Source: Erpobdella octoculata
Lineage: Eukaryota > Annelida > Clitellata > Hirudinida > Erpobdellidae
Length of the DNA stretch: 64,000 bases
Assembly: GCA_963978895.1 (NCBI GenBank)
Contig: OZ022242.1
Coordinates: 30,870,631-30,934,630, forward strand
Direction: 5' to 3'
Positions within the stretch are counted from its first letter, which is position 1. Each line of letters starts with the position of its first letter. Below, in pieces: positions 36,994-47,400 of the stretch. The notes beneath the pieces are model-generated. The model saw only the letters and a program-made list of their open reading frames with translations, did not search any database and was not told the DNA's origin. The position numbers and the translations under genes were made by a program.

Positions 36994-38545
36994 AGAGAAA
37001 AAAGAGGGGTTTTCCGTTGATTCGAAGTTAACTTAAATGAACACAAAATTAAAAAACACTTGTTATTTAAACAACATAAAATATTCTTAATTATTAACAT
37101 TTAAATTTTGACGTTTTTGATTAATTGATGAATGAAATTAATGTCACCATAGATTATTATTATCTTGTCCTCTTTCTCAATTGCAATGCTTCTGTTACTT
37201 TATAACAGCAGTTATTATTGTATTTTTTGAGAAAAAAAACCCAAAGCCGTTTTAAAATTTGAATAATTTGAAAAAGAATAAATTAAATGTTTTCTACGAA
37301 TTAATTCACTGTAAAATGAAGTTGTCGCATCTAACGCACTGTTTAGAATTAGTTTGTTTTAGAAGATGCAGCGATACTGGTGATAAAATAAACCAGTCCT
37401 TCAACGTGACGGTTGCTACCAACTAAGCAATTAACGTTTTAAACTTTTAGTTAGTATTGCATGCAGTAATAGGCTATTCAAGTGACAAGTTATTAAACTA
37501 TTAAATACTATTGTACAAGCATTTCTTTGTTGGTTATTGTTTTAGATTAACAGTACAACTGAAAACGTGTACTCTTTCAGTGTATTATGGCTAAGCTAAA
37601 TATACCCATGTGTTCGTTCATTTTTTATTCATTTGTTCATTCTTCGTTCATTTGTTCGTTCGTTCGTTCATTCTTTTGTTCATTCATTTTTTATTTATTT
37701 GTTCATTCGTTCGTTTTTTTGCTCATTCATTCTTTCATTCAACAGAACAGTAATAAAACAAAACAATTCATACAATTTTTAATTACCATTTTAAACAGCC
37801 ATACAATTTTACTTAAAAAATGGTTATTTTGTGCAACACCAAGCCAAACTAATATTTTTGTGAGAGTGCCTGTTTTACGATTCTATTTAACTTTTAGTTT
37901 GTGACATGCTGAAGGTTTTCTCCGATAGCTGTTTAATTGAATAATTAAAACAAGTTTTTTGTCGAAAGCGCCAACATTTTGAGCTGCATTCTTATTAGTT
38001 TTTTTGTAATATTTATTATTTTTCTTGTGAAAATTTACTCAGGCGAAATCCAGTGCTACGGTCAGAAAACATCCTTCCAAATTATAAATTAAAACTGGAC
38101 TTTTATATAAGTATTAAGTATATATTTTTGGTACTAAGATAGTTAACAAAACAATTTGCTTATGTACATGGATTTTCTACAGCTTCTGTGCAAACCGTGA
38201 TAGGCAGTCATAGCCAGTATTGGAGGATTTTAAACAAAAAATAAAAAATAAAATCCCATTGCATTGTTAATGTTTAAATTGTAGTAATACATTAATATAT
38301 TAAAATATCTCCGGACATTTTAACATGAAACAATTTGATCATATTACTTTGTCCGTCACCGCTTAATAATCTCCTGGGACCATTTTTCAAAAGAGGTTAT
38401 GGCACATACAAATAGTTTTTTAATATTTTCTGATCTCTGCATTTTTCCTGAATCGATTGTTGACTATGCAAACATACTAAAAATAAAAGTTCTATGAAAT
38501 TGGTTCATAAATAGCAAAAAAATCGAAAAATATGCGATGTTTTGT
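36994..38545. other. Intergenic, AT-rich
   Basis: No gene seen. A degenerate (TTCA/TTCG)n tetranucleotide run at 37610-37742 produces accidental open frames. Confidence 0.5.
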
Positions 38546-38564
38546 TTTATTATTGTTCGGTCTA

Positions 38565-38862
38565 TTCAAAGTTCCGTTTCTTCAAGGTTCTGTTTTTTAC
38601 ATATTCTGTTTCATCATGTTCTGTTTCATTATGTTCTGTTTCATCAGGTTCTGTTTCATCATGTTCTGTTTCATTATGTTCTGTTTCATCAGGTTCTGTT
38701 TCATTATGTTCTGTTTCATTATGTTCTGTTTCATCAGGTTCTGTTTCACCAGGCTCTGTTTCATCATGTTCTGTTTCATTAGATTATGTTTCATCAGGTT
38801 TTGTTTCATCATGTTCTGTTTCATCAGGTTCTGTTTCATCAGGTTCTGTTTCCTCATGGAAC
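38565..38862. repeat. Solo tandem array, 15-bp unit (TGTTCTGTTTCATCA)
   Basis: About 19 units with alternating CATCATG, CATTATG and CATCAGG variants. Because the unit length is a multiple of three and contains no stop, several frames are open on both strands, encoding artefact repeats such as MKQNLMKQNM. No inverted partner array was found nearby. Confidence 0.95.
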
Positions 38863-40749
38863 GATTTGTTAGACGTTGGAAATGAAAACACAATTATTAG
38901 AGTTTAAAAACACAGACACGTAAGTTGATTAGAAATAGACACTTTTAGACTAAGTCAAAAACAAATAACGAAATAATTATGAGATGATATTTAAAATTTG
39001 AAAAACCACGTTGTTAAAACCATGGACTCCTACATAGCAGCTACTACAAAAAGGCTGGCACCATTTTTAAGGGGGCCAACAAGTTTTTGAATGATTGAGT
39101 CAGTGACGTAGTGTAGGTTTGAGCGTGGCCTTTTTTCCAATTATCTATCCAGTTGAATAAACAAAATTCCCAGTTTGAGACTCCAAGACGGCGGATATAG
39201 AAACACAAAAAAGACTATCAGATCTTTAAAATCGAGTTTTAGTCGTCAACAATCAAGAAGCGAAAGAGGGCAGCACTAGCCCACATTTACAGTCATTTAG
39301 TACTAAAAACAATATCGAGTATGCAGCTCAAGTCAGATGTGTTCTCGCGCCGACACTAGGAGTCCCAACAAACTTTGATTAGTGATCAGTAAGTTTCAGT
39401 TTGTCTCCTTCCCTTTTTATTATAAAATTGAGTGAACCAATATATTCAATTGAAGTTAAATAGTTTAGTTCTAAAAAAACTCAGACTTTATTATATTTGT
39501 TGTTTATTAATTAATCGAATTAAGGTTTTTCGTATGAGAATCGAGCAATTGCAATCGTTGAAAATTGAGCAAAGTGAGTATTCCTTATATTATTTATAAA
39601 AATGTGTTTTGTGTGCATCCACAATGTAAATAATGGATTTAATTTGTTTCAAATGTTTAACAAAAACAGTTTGAAACCAAAATTGATGATTCAAAAACCG
39701 AAAAAAATATCAATTTGTTTGCTTGAAAATCATTATAATTTCAGTCGAGATTCAAAGTAATTTCAAAACAGTGCAAGCATGTAGCAATAAAGTATGCTAG
39801 TTTAACTGCTGTTAGCATCTCCATAGACATCTTCAGTATTAATTTTAGTCTGAACTATGTGGGAGATATTTGGAGCCACTCATCTACTCCAAATACTACG
39901 TAAAATTATATTAAATGTTTAATTCACGTCATATAAATAAACAGCAACAACATTGATGCTGTCCCTTGTGATAACCTTAATATAAAAGTCCAGCATGACC
40001 ATGTCACTACAAAGCTCATTCACTGCATCCTGGAAATGACGGCTCAACTAACAAATAACGTCTGTCTAAAATATTGTTTACAACTCAATTATAAGGCTTG
40101 GTACAATAGCATTGATGTTGTCCCTTGTGAGTTAAGATAACCTTAATATGAATGTCCAGCATGACCAATCTTACAAATGTATGCTTTATCACACAACACA
40201 GCTGGAGATAGATGTTTTATGGAAAAACAGCTACAAAACTGTGTTCATGATTTTTACTTATAAAAGTGTAACAAATCCAAAAATTAGAATAAAGTCTACA
40301 AAAAAAGTATAAAAAAAAATTAATAATCATAGTTGAGATAAAATTGGAATATCGAATCAGCAAAAATCAACCTATGATCTAAAAATCTGCATTTTTACTT
40401 AACTTTATTAGCAAAAAGACTATTAGATACATTTTTATTTAAATCTTAGCTTACACCATAACGAGCAGCACAGTGGCAAAGTTAAAACTTGTTTCAACTA
40501 GGTATCTGGGAACAGCAAAGAATGTTGCAGCAAAATAGATAACTTATGTTATGGAAAACCTTTAAAGAGAAGTGTTTTTCAAGTTCACGAGTGTTTTCTT
40601 GCAAATCATTTATAAAATATTTTGTGTTTCAGTCGTTATTTTTAAAAGAATAATTTTTTGAAAAGAGTGGCTTTTACAACTTTTGAAATAAGTTAAAATA
40701 TGACGTTTATTATTTTTACAGTTGATTAAAACCTCCTCTCCATTTTGAT
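38863..40749. other. Intergenic with ~160-bp tandem duplication
   Basis: 39940-40010 and 40100-40175 are two copies of a segment reading CATTGATGYTGTCCCTTGTG then AACCTTAATAT and GTCCAGCATGACCA. No gene seen. Confidence 0.55.
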
Positions 40750-41145
40750 TTGCAATCTCAATAAATTCGCAACATTTTTGGAGTTCTTATTTACAGAAGA
40801 TGTATAACATAGAACAGGCAGAACAATCTTAAAATGCGAACTGTCTCAACCCTTGGAAAACAACAGAAGTTAGATGTAAACAAATACTATTCATTAGTAT
40901 TCATGCAAGAATCACTTACAGGAGACAATTTAGCTTTTTTGGCATTTTCTGAACCAAACCTATATAGAAACGTTTAGTTCCAAATTAATTTTAGTTCTGC
41001 TATGAAATTGTTTCACTTTTTAAAACCAGCGATAATACAATTATTGTAATCACAATCACTTCCAAGGTAAGAAAAACGAGGTGATCACAATCTATCCAAT
41101 AGACACAATCACAGAGCTAATCAAGAAATTTTGAAAAAATACTTT
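40750..41145. repeat. Duplicated module M2, copy 1
   Basis: Near-identical to 47030-47400 (for example AACATAGAACAGGCAGAACA and AACGAGGTGATCACAATCTA in both). The paralogous copies differ mainly by a few substitutions and short gaps. Non-coding. Confidence 0.85.
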
Positions 41146-41237
41146 TTCGATCGTTAAGAACTGGGACTGAATTTCGCAAAGTTGTTTTTCTGCGCATAAG
41201 TGCTGAAATATGTATAGATTGATAAACTTCAAAAACT

Positions 41238-41575
41238 AATCGAAGAGCTTATTGATAGTTGGTAGGCGCTGAAAAGTCTTCAGCTAAATGGTGCCCCTCT
41301 TGTTCAATTTGAGTTTATAGAGCTTATAAAAACGTAGTTTTTCTGAATCTTTTCTGTACAGTCTACGGGGCATTGAATTCCCAAAAACATTACATTTTGG
41401 TTTATTAATACCACCATCATCTTCATTATACACATTAGCATTGGTGCTTCCAAAGCACAACTGTCCAAGGGTTGGGTCAGGTTAGGTTTTTTAGACCATA
41501 TGTTGAGTCGAGTCATGTCTTGTTGTGTTGCGCCAACAAAAATTCTCATTTTGAAAAAGCATCAAATCTATAATT
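41238..41575. repeat. Duplicated module M1, copy 1 of 3
   Basis: Shares ACATTTTGGTTTATTA, the CATCATC cluster and GTTAGGTTTTTTAGACCATA with 43931-44285 and 46213-46510. On the minus strand copies 1 and 2 share a coding-like string (QDMTRLNIWSKKPNLTQPLD versus QDMTRLTIWSKNLT), so the module may derive from a coding sequence not recognised here. Confidence 0.7.
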
Positions 41576-42000
41576 TATTATTTCATCTTGTGAATGTGAA
41601 TCATTAGAGACAAGAATTTTAAAATAAAAAAGTTTGAAAACTTAAACACGTGGTTTTTGTTTACTATGAACATAACATTGAAGAAAATGCTAGACATAGC
41701 AGACAGGACAAATTCAAAAAATGTTCTTTTTTCAATTCATTTGTCAATATGCGTCATAGAACTTTTTCAACACACAAAACACCAGCTGAGATCCTTATGA
41801 GTTTTTATTGAAAAATTATTATAGTCTATAAGTTTGTTGGTTATGATTGAAGGCCACAAACCCTTAGCAATTTTGGACAAACGAGACAAAAAATAAATCT
41901 ATAACTGCTTACAGCACGTCGTCTACAGAGCAAGTTGAACACAGTCACAGAAAAAAATAATTATTTTACGGAGTTTCGTTCCTGACTCTAACTTGCAAAC

Positions 42001-42673
42001 GTGAAACTTTTAGAGACTACAAACAAGTTTTTAGGAATGTTAATAACAATTGATCCAAAAGTTCCAATGCATCTTCACAACAACTATACATGTGTGGGGT
42101 TAACAGATCCGTTCAGCTGGCATCATATTACTACCCTCTCAGAAAATCGTTTTGATCTTGCTTTGGAGAATGCCACACAAAAAATAATTTAATCTACTTT
42201 GTATAACTTGTTCCACACTTGATTTTGGGCACTTTTTAAAATATATTTAAACATTTTGAGTCTATTTCATAAATGAACTGTGGATTTCGGCGCTTAGCTG
42301 AACTTTTTCTTGTTCAAGTATTCAAGAAGGAACTGTCATGTACTTAATCACTTTTGTTAATAAGACTTGCAATTTAACTCAAATTTGCTAGAAGGCACTG
42401 CTTAATAGTTTTATTTAACATATTCGCTTGATGCGTAATTCGAATAAAATTTTATTACTGTGACGCTAGAGCAGTTGGAAGATTATTTTTGATTGAAGTA
42501 AGCGATTTCTTGTAGGCACTTAACGTCTGAACAATAAATGTTATACTACGAGATATCTCGTACCTGGTAGTCAATGTTTTAAAACTGAACTGACAAATCA
42601 GAATGTGCTCCTTAAATTGTTAGGTAATTTAATTGACCCAATTACATCGAATGCTTCACGGACATTCATATGA
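42001..42673. repeat. Duplicated module M3, copy 1
   Basis: Paralogous to 49540-50484, sharing GTGGATTTCGGCGCTTAGCT and ATACTACGAGATATCTCGTA. Copy 2 carries an extra stretch at about 49615-49955. Confidence 0.8.
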
Positions 42674-42679
42674 TATAAG

Positions 42680-42827
42680 AACGTGTTCACAAGAAAATGG
42701 AAACTGCAGTAACGGCAATTGCTCAGAAATAACTCTAGAATATAATGCAACACTTGCAGAATGTACTTGTAATCCTGGTTTTAGCCGGTTATTGTATTTT
42801 GAAGACTGCAAAGGTTTACCTTTATAA
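42680..42827 (+). CDS. EGF-like domain exon, partial or orphan
   Basis: The frame reads IRTCSQENGNCSNGNC, then a 13-residue spacer with an NAT glycosylation site, then CTCNPGFSRLLYFEDC and stops after KGLPL. Cys spacing x6, x4, x13, x1, x12 with GF after the fifth Cys fits an EGF-like domain. The preceding AG (GATATAAG) lacks a pyrimidine tract, and neither a start codon with signal peptide nor other exons of the gene were found nearby, so it may be the last exon of an unseen gene or a relic. Confidence 0.45.
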
Positions 42828-43153
42828 AATAAAACTCAAAATTTTAATTTAGAGATAAGGCTGGTGTAATTGTTCAGTTGTTTTTAAGTTTTATGTTCTA
42901 TTATTTTATATAAGTATTTAGTTAACAAATAAGTAACTATTTAGCTTTTAATTGTATACTTTTGCTTTTTAAATAATTCTTTTTAATCACGATTGTCGTT
43001 TTCAATATAACGCTCTTTATTAGTTTTTTAATTATAAAGGAACTGTAATTTGGATAAATATTTAAATTTTGAGTGATTTTTGTGAACCTACAGTAGTTTG
43101 TAAAAGTAGCGATGTAATATTGTGCTTTCAGCCATGGAATCCTACATAGTAAC

Positions 43154-43330
43154 CAGTGTTGGAGAGTAACGTGTTACAAGTAACGCGTTACTGTAACTTC
43201 GTTACAATTTTTGGTTACTAGTAACTGCTAGCAACGTAACGCGTTACATTTAGAGTAAGTAACAAAGTAACGTAACTTAGTTACTTTTTTTGAGTAACTG
43301 TAACGTTTTTTTCCGTTACATTTTTTTTAA
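43154..43330. mobile_element. Non-autonomous hAT-like fragment (CAGTGTTGG...GTAACGCGTTAC)
   Basis: CAGTGTTGGAGAGTAACG followed by repeated GTAACGCGTTAC palindromes resembles a widespread animal hAT MITE type. Only one end is clear. Confidence 0.5.
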
Positions 43331-43431
43331 TATTAGTTTTTAAAAATATATTTTCACCGTTTAAAGTTAAATTTTAAAACAAATTTTTGTTTTTATGGTA
43401 TAGCAAACCATGCTATTTGCTATTTATATTT

Positions 43432-43561
43432 GAGGCGCTGGTGTCAGAGCGGTACAGCGTTCGCCTGTCGATCGTTAGGTCGGCAGTTGCCTCTGCAAGT
43501 ACCCTTTCTCGCCTTCGAGCAAGACTTGTCTTGGAAAAGGCGTGTAAAAAAGAAAAAAAAA
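43432..43561 (+). mobile_element. tRNA-derived SINE, internally deleted
   Basis: Shares the head (GAGCGGTACAGCGTTCGCCT) and tail (GCAAGACTTGTCTTG) with the SINE at 23016, but the sequence from the B box onward has been deleted (GGCAGTTGCCTCTGCAAG). Ends in an A-rich tail. Confidence 0.75.
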
Positions 43562-43566
43562 GTTCA

Positions 43567-43700
43567 CAACCTATGCCTACAGCTATAATATGGCTGCAAT
43601 GTTTCAGACATTAAATGCAAGTTTGAAACTTAATTTCAATCTCAATAAATTTATGGAAAATAATAACTGTGATTATAACAAAAAAATATATTATTAAAGA
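43567..43700. repeat. Duplicated module M4, copy 1
   Basis: Shares CAACCTATGCCTACA and ATAATATGGCTGCAATGTTT with 50485-50620. Confidence 0.85.
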
Positions 43701-43930
43701 GAAGATAATTAGTATGTCACTAACTTACTTATTTATTTTATTTAAGCTAGCCATAAAGACCTTCAAGCAGGAACTAGGATTGGCAGGTACAATGAGTACA
43801 AAATGGCAAACATTGAGTAAGCAGCAACAGACCTAAGCTTTTTTCAATTCAATGGTTTAACTTCAACTTAAACATGACTGTATTCACAACTTAAGAAGTT
43901 CCGACAATCAGAAATATGTTCAGATCAATG

Positions 43931-44285
43931 AACGTCAAAAAAATCGAGGAGTTAATTGACGCAATAAAAGATGGTAGGTGGTAAAAAAGTCTCCAGTTAA
44001 ACTTTGTTTCTTTAGTTTAACTTGATTTATTACAGTTTTTAAAAACGTTGTTTTTTTTATTTTATTATTACAGTCCACAGGGCTTTGAACTTTTAGAAAA
44101 CATTACATTTTGGCTTATTAACACCATCATCATCTTTATTATATGCAAATGCATTGGTGCTTCTAAAACAGGGCTGCCAATTGTTTGAGTGAGGTTAGGT
44201 TTTTAGACCATATAGTGAGTCGGGTCATGTCTTGATTGGTTACGCCAGCAAAAACTGTACTTTTGAAAGAGCATCAAACGAATAA
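43931..44285. repeat. Duplicated module M1, copy 2 of 3
   Basis: See the copy at 41238: same order of ACATTTTGGCTTATTA, the CATCATC cluster and GTGAGGTTAGGTTTTTAGAC. Confidence 0.7.
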
Positions 44286-44852
44286 TTTATTAAAATGTAA
44301 AACATTATTTGAAATCTGATGTCGAGTATGCCAAGAGCGTTTTTTCTAAGTCTTGCAATCAAACTTACAAGGCTCGACGATTTGGAAAATACAAGACTTT
44401 GTGTTACGTTCTCCAACCAAGAAACTGCTTTGGAGCCATGGTTCCTAGCAAACGTCAAAAGCAATAATAACAAATATAAGATAAACTTTTCTTCCTAGAT
44501 ACCTAAAACTTGAGTGTTTCTTTGTTTGATCGAAGCTTGGATTTTGACAGAATATCCGTGTTCGATTTTTTTTGCTTAGCGATTATGTTGCTATTTATTG
44601 GAATAGAAAAGCTAAAAAAAGGTGGAGTAGCACTTGTCCTCAAAAAGACTTTAAATTTAAAAAAAAGTTTCTTCTTTACTTGCACTAAACCACATTGAAA
44701 TATGCTGTCCAGACATCCAAATAAACAAAGTGATTCATAGAATTATAGCTTATTATAGACCAGGAAAGTACAATGACAAATCACTTTAGTACGGTAAAGA
44801 TAGGGTTTGATATCTACCAAAGGCTGCTCTGTCGTGCTTTTGTGTTTGTGTC

Positions 44853-45293
44853 AGATCGATACTTAACTACTGCTCACCAGTCCGGAGCCTTTACCAAAAC
44901 CATAAGATTGCAAAATTAGAACGAGTTCAACGACAATATACCAAAGCTATATACCCTGTTTGCCACCTGTCGTACCCTGCCCGACTTACTGCTCTTGGCC
45001 TAAGATCCCTGAAGCACAGAAAGTTTGTGGTGGATTTTTGATTGTGCTACAAGATGATAAATGAAATGATGGACTCAGAAATGACAAAGCTTTTTCAGTT
45101 CCTGAGTGAGACACGTACCAGTGGCCACGGTCTTAGGCTGCGACGTTGTACCTGCCATTGTGATATCACAAAATATTATTTCACAAATCGTACCATCAAT
45201 GTATGGAATTGTCTTTCGGGTTATGTGGCTGCTGCAACAACGATTTCCAGTTTTCGATCACAATTAGTATCTGTACTGAACGTAACTGTCTGA
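44853..45293 (+). pseudogene. Non-LTR retrotransposon reverse transcriptase 3' remnant
   Basis: The frame starting at 44853 reads RSILNYCSPVRSLYQNHKIA, KLERVQRQYTKAI, LTALGLRSLKHRKFVVDF, a TGA stop, then LCYKMINEM, FLSETRTSGHGLRLRR, TVNVWN-like 'TINVWNCLSGYV' and SFRSQLVSVL. 'LEYCSPVW', 'KLERVQR..TK', 'LGL.SLE.RR' and 'VxxWNxLP' blocks in this order mark the C-terminus of Jockey/CR1-type LINE ORF2. The in-frame stop and lack of upstream RT motifs show it is dead. Confidence 0.75.
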
Positions 45294-45369
45294 CACAAAT
45301 AATTTCAATTCTAATTGTTCTTGTTCTGCTGGTCCAACTGACCAAAATGTGTCTCTTTATTATAATTTG

Positions 45370-45480
45370 TATCAAGGGGTCATCCATAAAAGATGTCCAC
45401 ATAAAAGGGGGAAGGGGGTTCAGCAAAAAGTGGACTAAATGGAGAAAGGGGGAGGGAGTTTAGGACAAAGTGGATGTCCA
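45370..45480. mobile_element. GGGGTCATCCATAAA-type transposon fragment
   Basis: Starts GGGGTCATCCATAAAAGATG and holds inverted copies of GATGTCCACAT (near 45390 and 45472) around G-rich sequence. Resembles a common invertebrate non-autonomous DNA transposon. Confidence 0.4.
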
Positions 45481-45539
45481 CATTGGAGGTGATATTGCCA
45501 TAATAATAACTACAGGCTTTGTATTTGGCGGAATGTTGA

Positions 45540-45745
45540 TTACGCAAAAAAAACTCGCTTGACCGTAATTTAAAAATTCGATAAGATTGAAGTAATCGCA
45601 CTATGCAGCCCAAAATAATTACTTTTAATGTTTTTCCGCTGAAATGTTCATCGGTCAAATATTCCTAAATAATTTGTTTCACTTTTAGTTCTTTACGTTT
45701 AATTTTTAATTTAAGCCTTTGTTGAGATACTCAAACTACTTATAA
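45540..45745. repeat. Dispersed repeat, copy 1 (pair with 55935-56175)
   Basis: Shares GCACTATGCAGCC, AAAATAATTA, TGTTTTTCCGSTGAAATGTT and CACTTTTAGTTCTTTACGTT with 55935-56175. Confidence 0.85.
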
Positions 45746-45844
45746 TCAATATTTCTTTAGTATATATTTAATATCCTTCTTGCAAATGTGGTTTTGTTGA
45801 AAAACAAAACTGCAGTTATAGGGTTTACAAAATCATAACCACAA

Positions 45845-46210
45845 CAAAACTTTAAGCAGCAAACAGGTTTAATAGGTACCAACAGTGCTTAGATGTTTTT
45901 AAAGCACTGGTTAACTTCAACCTAATCCAGAACCTATCCAAAACGTTGCGACAATTAGAAAATGATAGACTCTGTCGTTCAAGTAAACAAGTCCCACGGA
46001 TAGAAACAATTTTACCAGCTAAGTTTCCGGTTGACATGGGCTTAGGCAGTGAGTGGGAGTCGAATTGTTAAGCTTTCACATTCAAGGCTAACACCACTTT
46101 ACCAACTCAGCTAATCTAGCACCTAACCACAACAAAACTTCAAGGATCAAACAGTCTTCATATGTTTTTAATGCACTGGTTAACTTCAACCTAATCCTGA
46201 ACGTATCTAC
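45845..46210. repeat. Local tandem duplication, ~290-bp spacing
   Basis: GCACTGGTTAACTTCAACCT followed by AATCC occurs at about 45904 and 46170. The sequence between (46010-46130) is related to 47930-48010 (GAGTG...AGGCTAACA...ACTCAGCTAA versus AACTAACATAGCAC). Confidence 0.65.
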
Positions 46211-46212
46211 AA

Positions 46213-46510
46213 CCTTAGACGATAGGCGCCGAATATGTTTCAGCTCAACAGTTTTCCGCTTGTTCAATTGAATTTTATACTGCATTCAAAAGCTTAATTT
46301 TGTATTAATTTCTTTCTTACTCTCTACACAATTTTGAAGCTCCACAAAACCACATTTTGGTTTATTATAACCATCATCACTACCAACATCATCATTATAA
46401 AAGCCTAGGTCAAAAATCATCAGCTTTTACCAGTTGGCTTGGGTTAGGCGTTTTAGACTGTAATGTGATTCGTGTAAAGCCGGGACGAGCCAACAAAAAC
46501 AGTCATTTTA
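46213..46510. repeat. Duplicated module M1, copy 3 of 3
   Basis: More diverged copy: CCACATTTTGGTTTATTATA, ATCATC cluster, TTGGGTTAGGCGTTTTAGAC. A related M5 module follows at 46850-46990 (as at 41580-41725), both holding GAATGTGAATCATTAGAG. Confidence 0.65.
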
Positions 46511-47029
46511 AATAAAATAACTTATGCATAACTTAATATTGCAACAACCTACAGAAGAAGAAAGACAACAACAAAAAGTTTAATCCTACTGGTTAATATG
46601 TTGTTCTATTCAAAAAACAGAACTACAAAAACACATTTTTTTGCAACGTTAAAAAACTTTGCATAGTTAATTGTTATAGATTAAAGCTTTGTTGTAAATT
46701 AAGACAAAACATTTTCTGCTTTTGCTCCTTTTATGCGTTTTGACTCAAAAAATATGCCAACGCTGCGTTTCGTTAAAATGTTTGAACTATATATTTATTT
46801 TCGTGTTTAATTAAGTTACATTGTCAAATTTAACGCCATGTATTTATAATCTTATGAATGTGAATCATTAGAGGACAGGAGTTTTAAGTACAAAAGTGTG
46901 AAGCTTGAACACTCGGTTTTTGTGTGAAATGGCCGAAGCACTCAAAAGAATATCAAACAGAGCAGGAAAAATTAACAAATTCTGAATGTTAACAAAAAAA
47001 GTATTCTTCCCACAAAAAACATACTTCTT

Positions 47030-47400
47030 TGCAATTTCAATAAATTCGCAACATTTTTGGAGTTCTTAGTTACAGAAGATGTATAACATAGAACAGGCAG
47101 AACAATCTTAAAATGCTAACTGTCTCAACCCTTGGAAAACAACAGAAGTTAGATGTAAACAAATACTAATCATGCAAGAATCTCTTACAGGAGACAATTT
47201 AGCTTTTTTGGCATTTTCTGAACCAAACTTAAAAAGAGACGTTTAGTTCCAAATTAATTTTAGTTCTGCTATGAATTTTTTTTCACTTTTTAAAACCAGC
47301 GATCATACAATTATTGTAATCACAATCACTTTCAAGGTAAGAAAAACGAGGTGATCACAATCTATCCAATAGACACAATCACAGAGCTAATCACGAAATT
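47030..47400. repeat. Duplicated module M2, copy 2
   Basis: Paralogue of 40750-41145. Confidence 0.85.

Larger units (their letters stand above)
42674..43566 (+). other. 893-bp segment present in one duplicate only, with an EGF-like exon
   Basis: In the paralogous copy, CATATGA (50479-50485) runs directly into CAACCTATGCC; here those halves are separated by 893 bp. The segment holds an EGF-like reading frame, a hAT-type CAGTGTTGG/GTAACGCGTTAC block (43154-43330) and a truncated SINE (43432-43561). Either this copy gained the segment or the other lost it. Confidence 0.6.

Noticed and set aside
38532..38907. Open frames of 80-120 residues in several frames and both strands
   Set aside because: Artefact of a stop-free 15-bp tandem unit; the 'proteins' (FCFIMFCFIR, MKQNLMKQNM) are repeat translations.
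43154..43330. CRISPR-like repeat array
   Set aside because: The GTAACG repeats are degenerate palindromes of a hAT-type MITE in an animal genome, without regular spacers.
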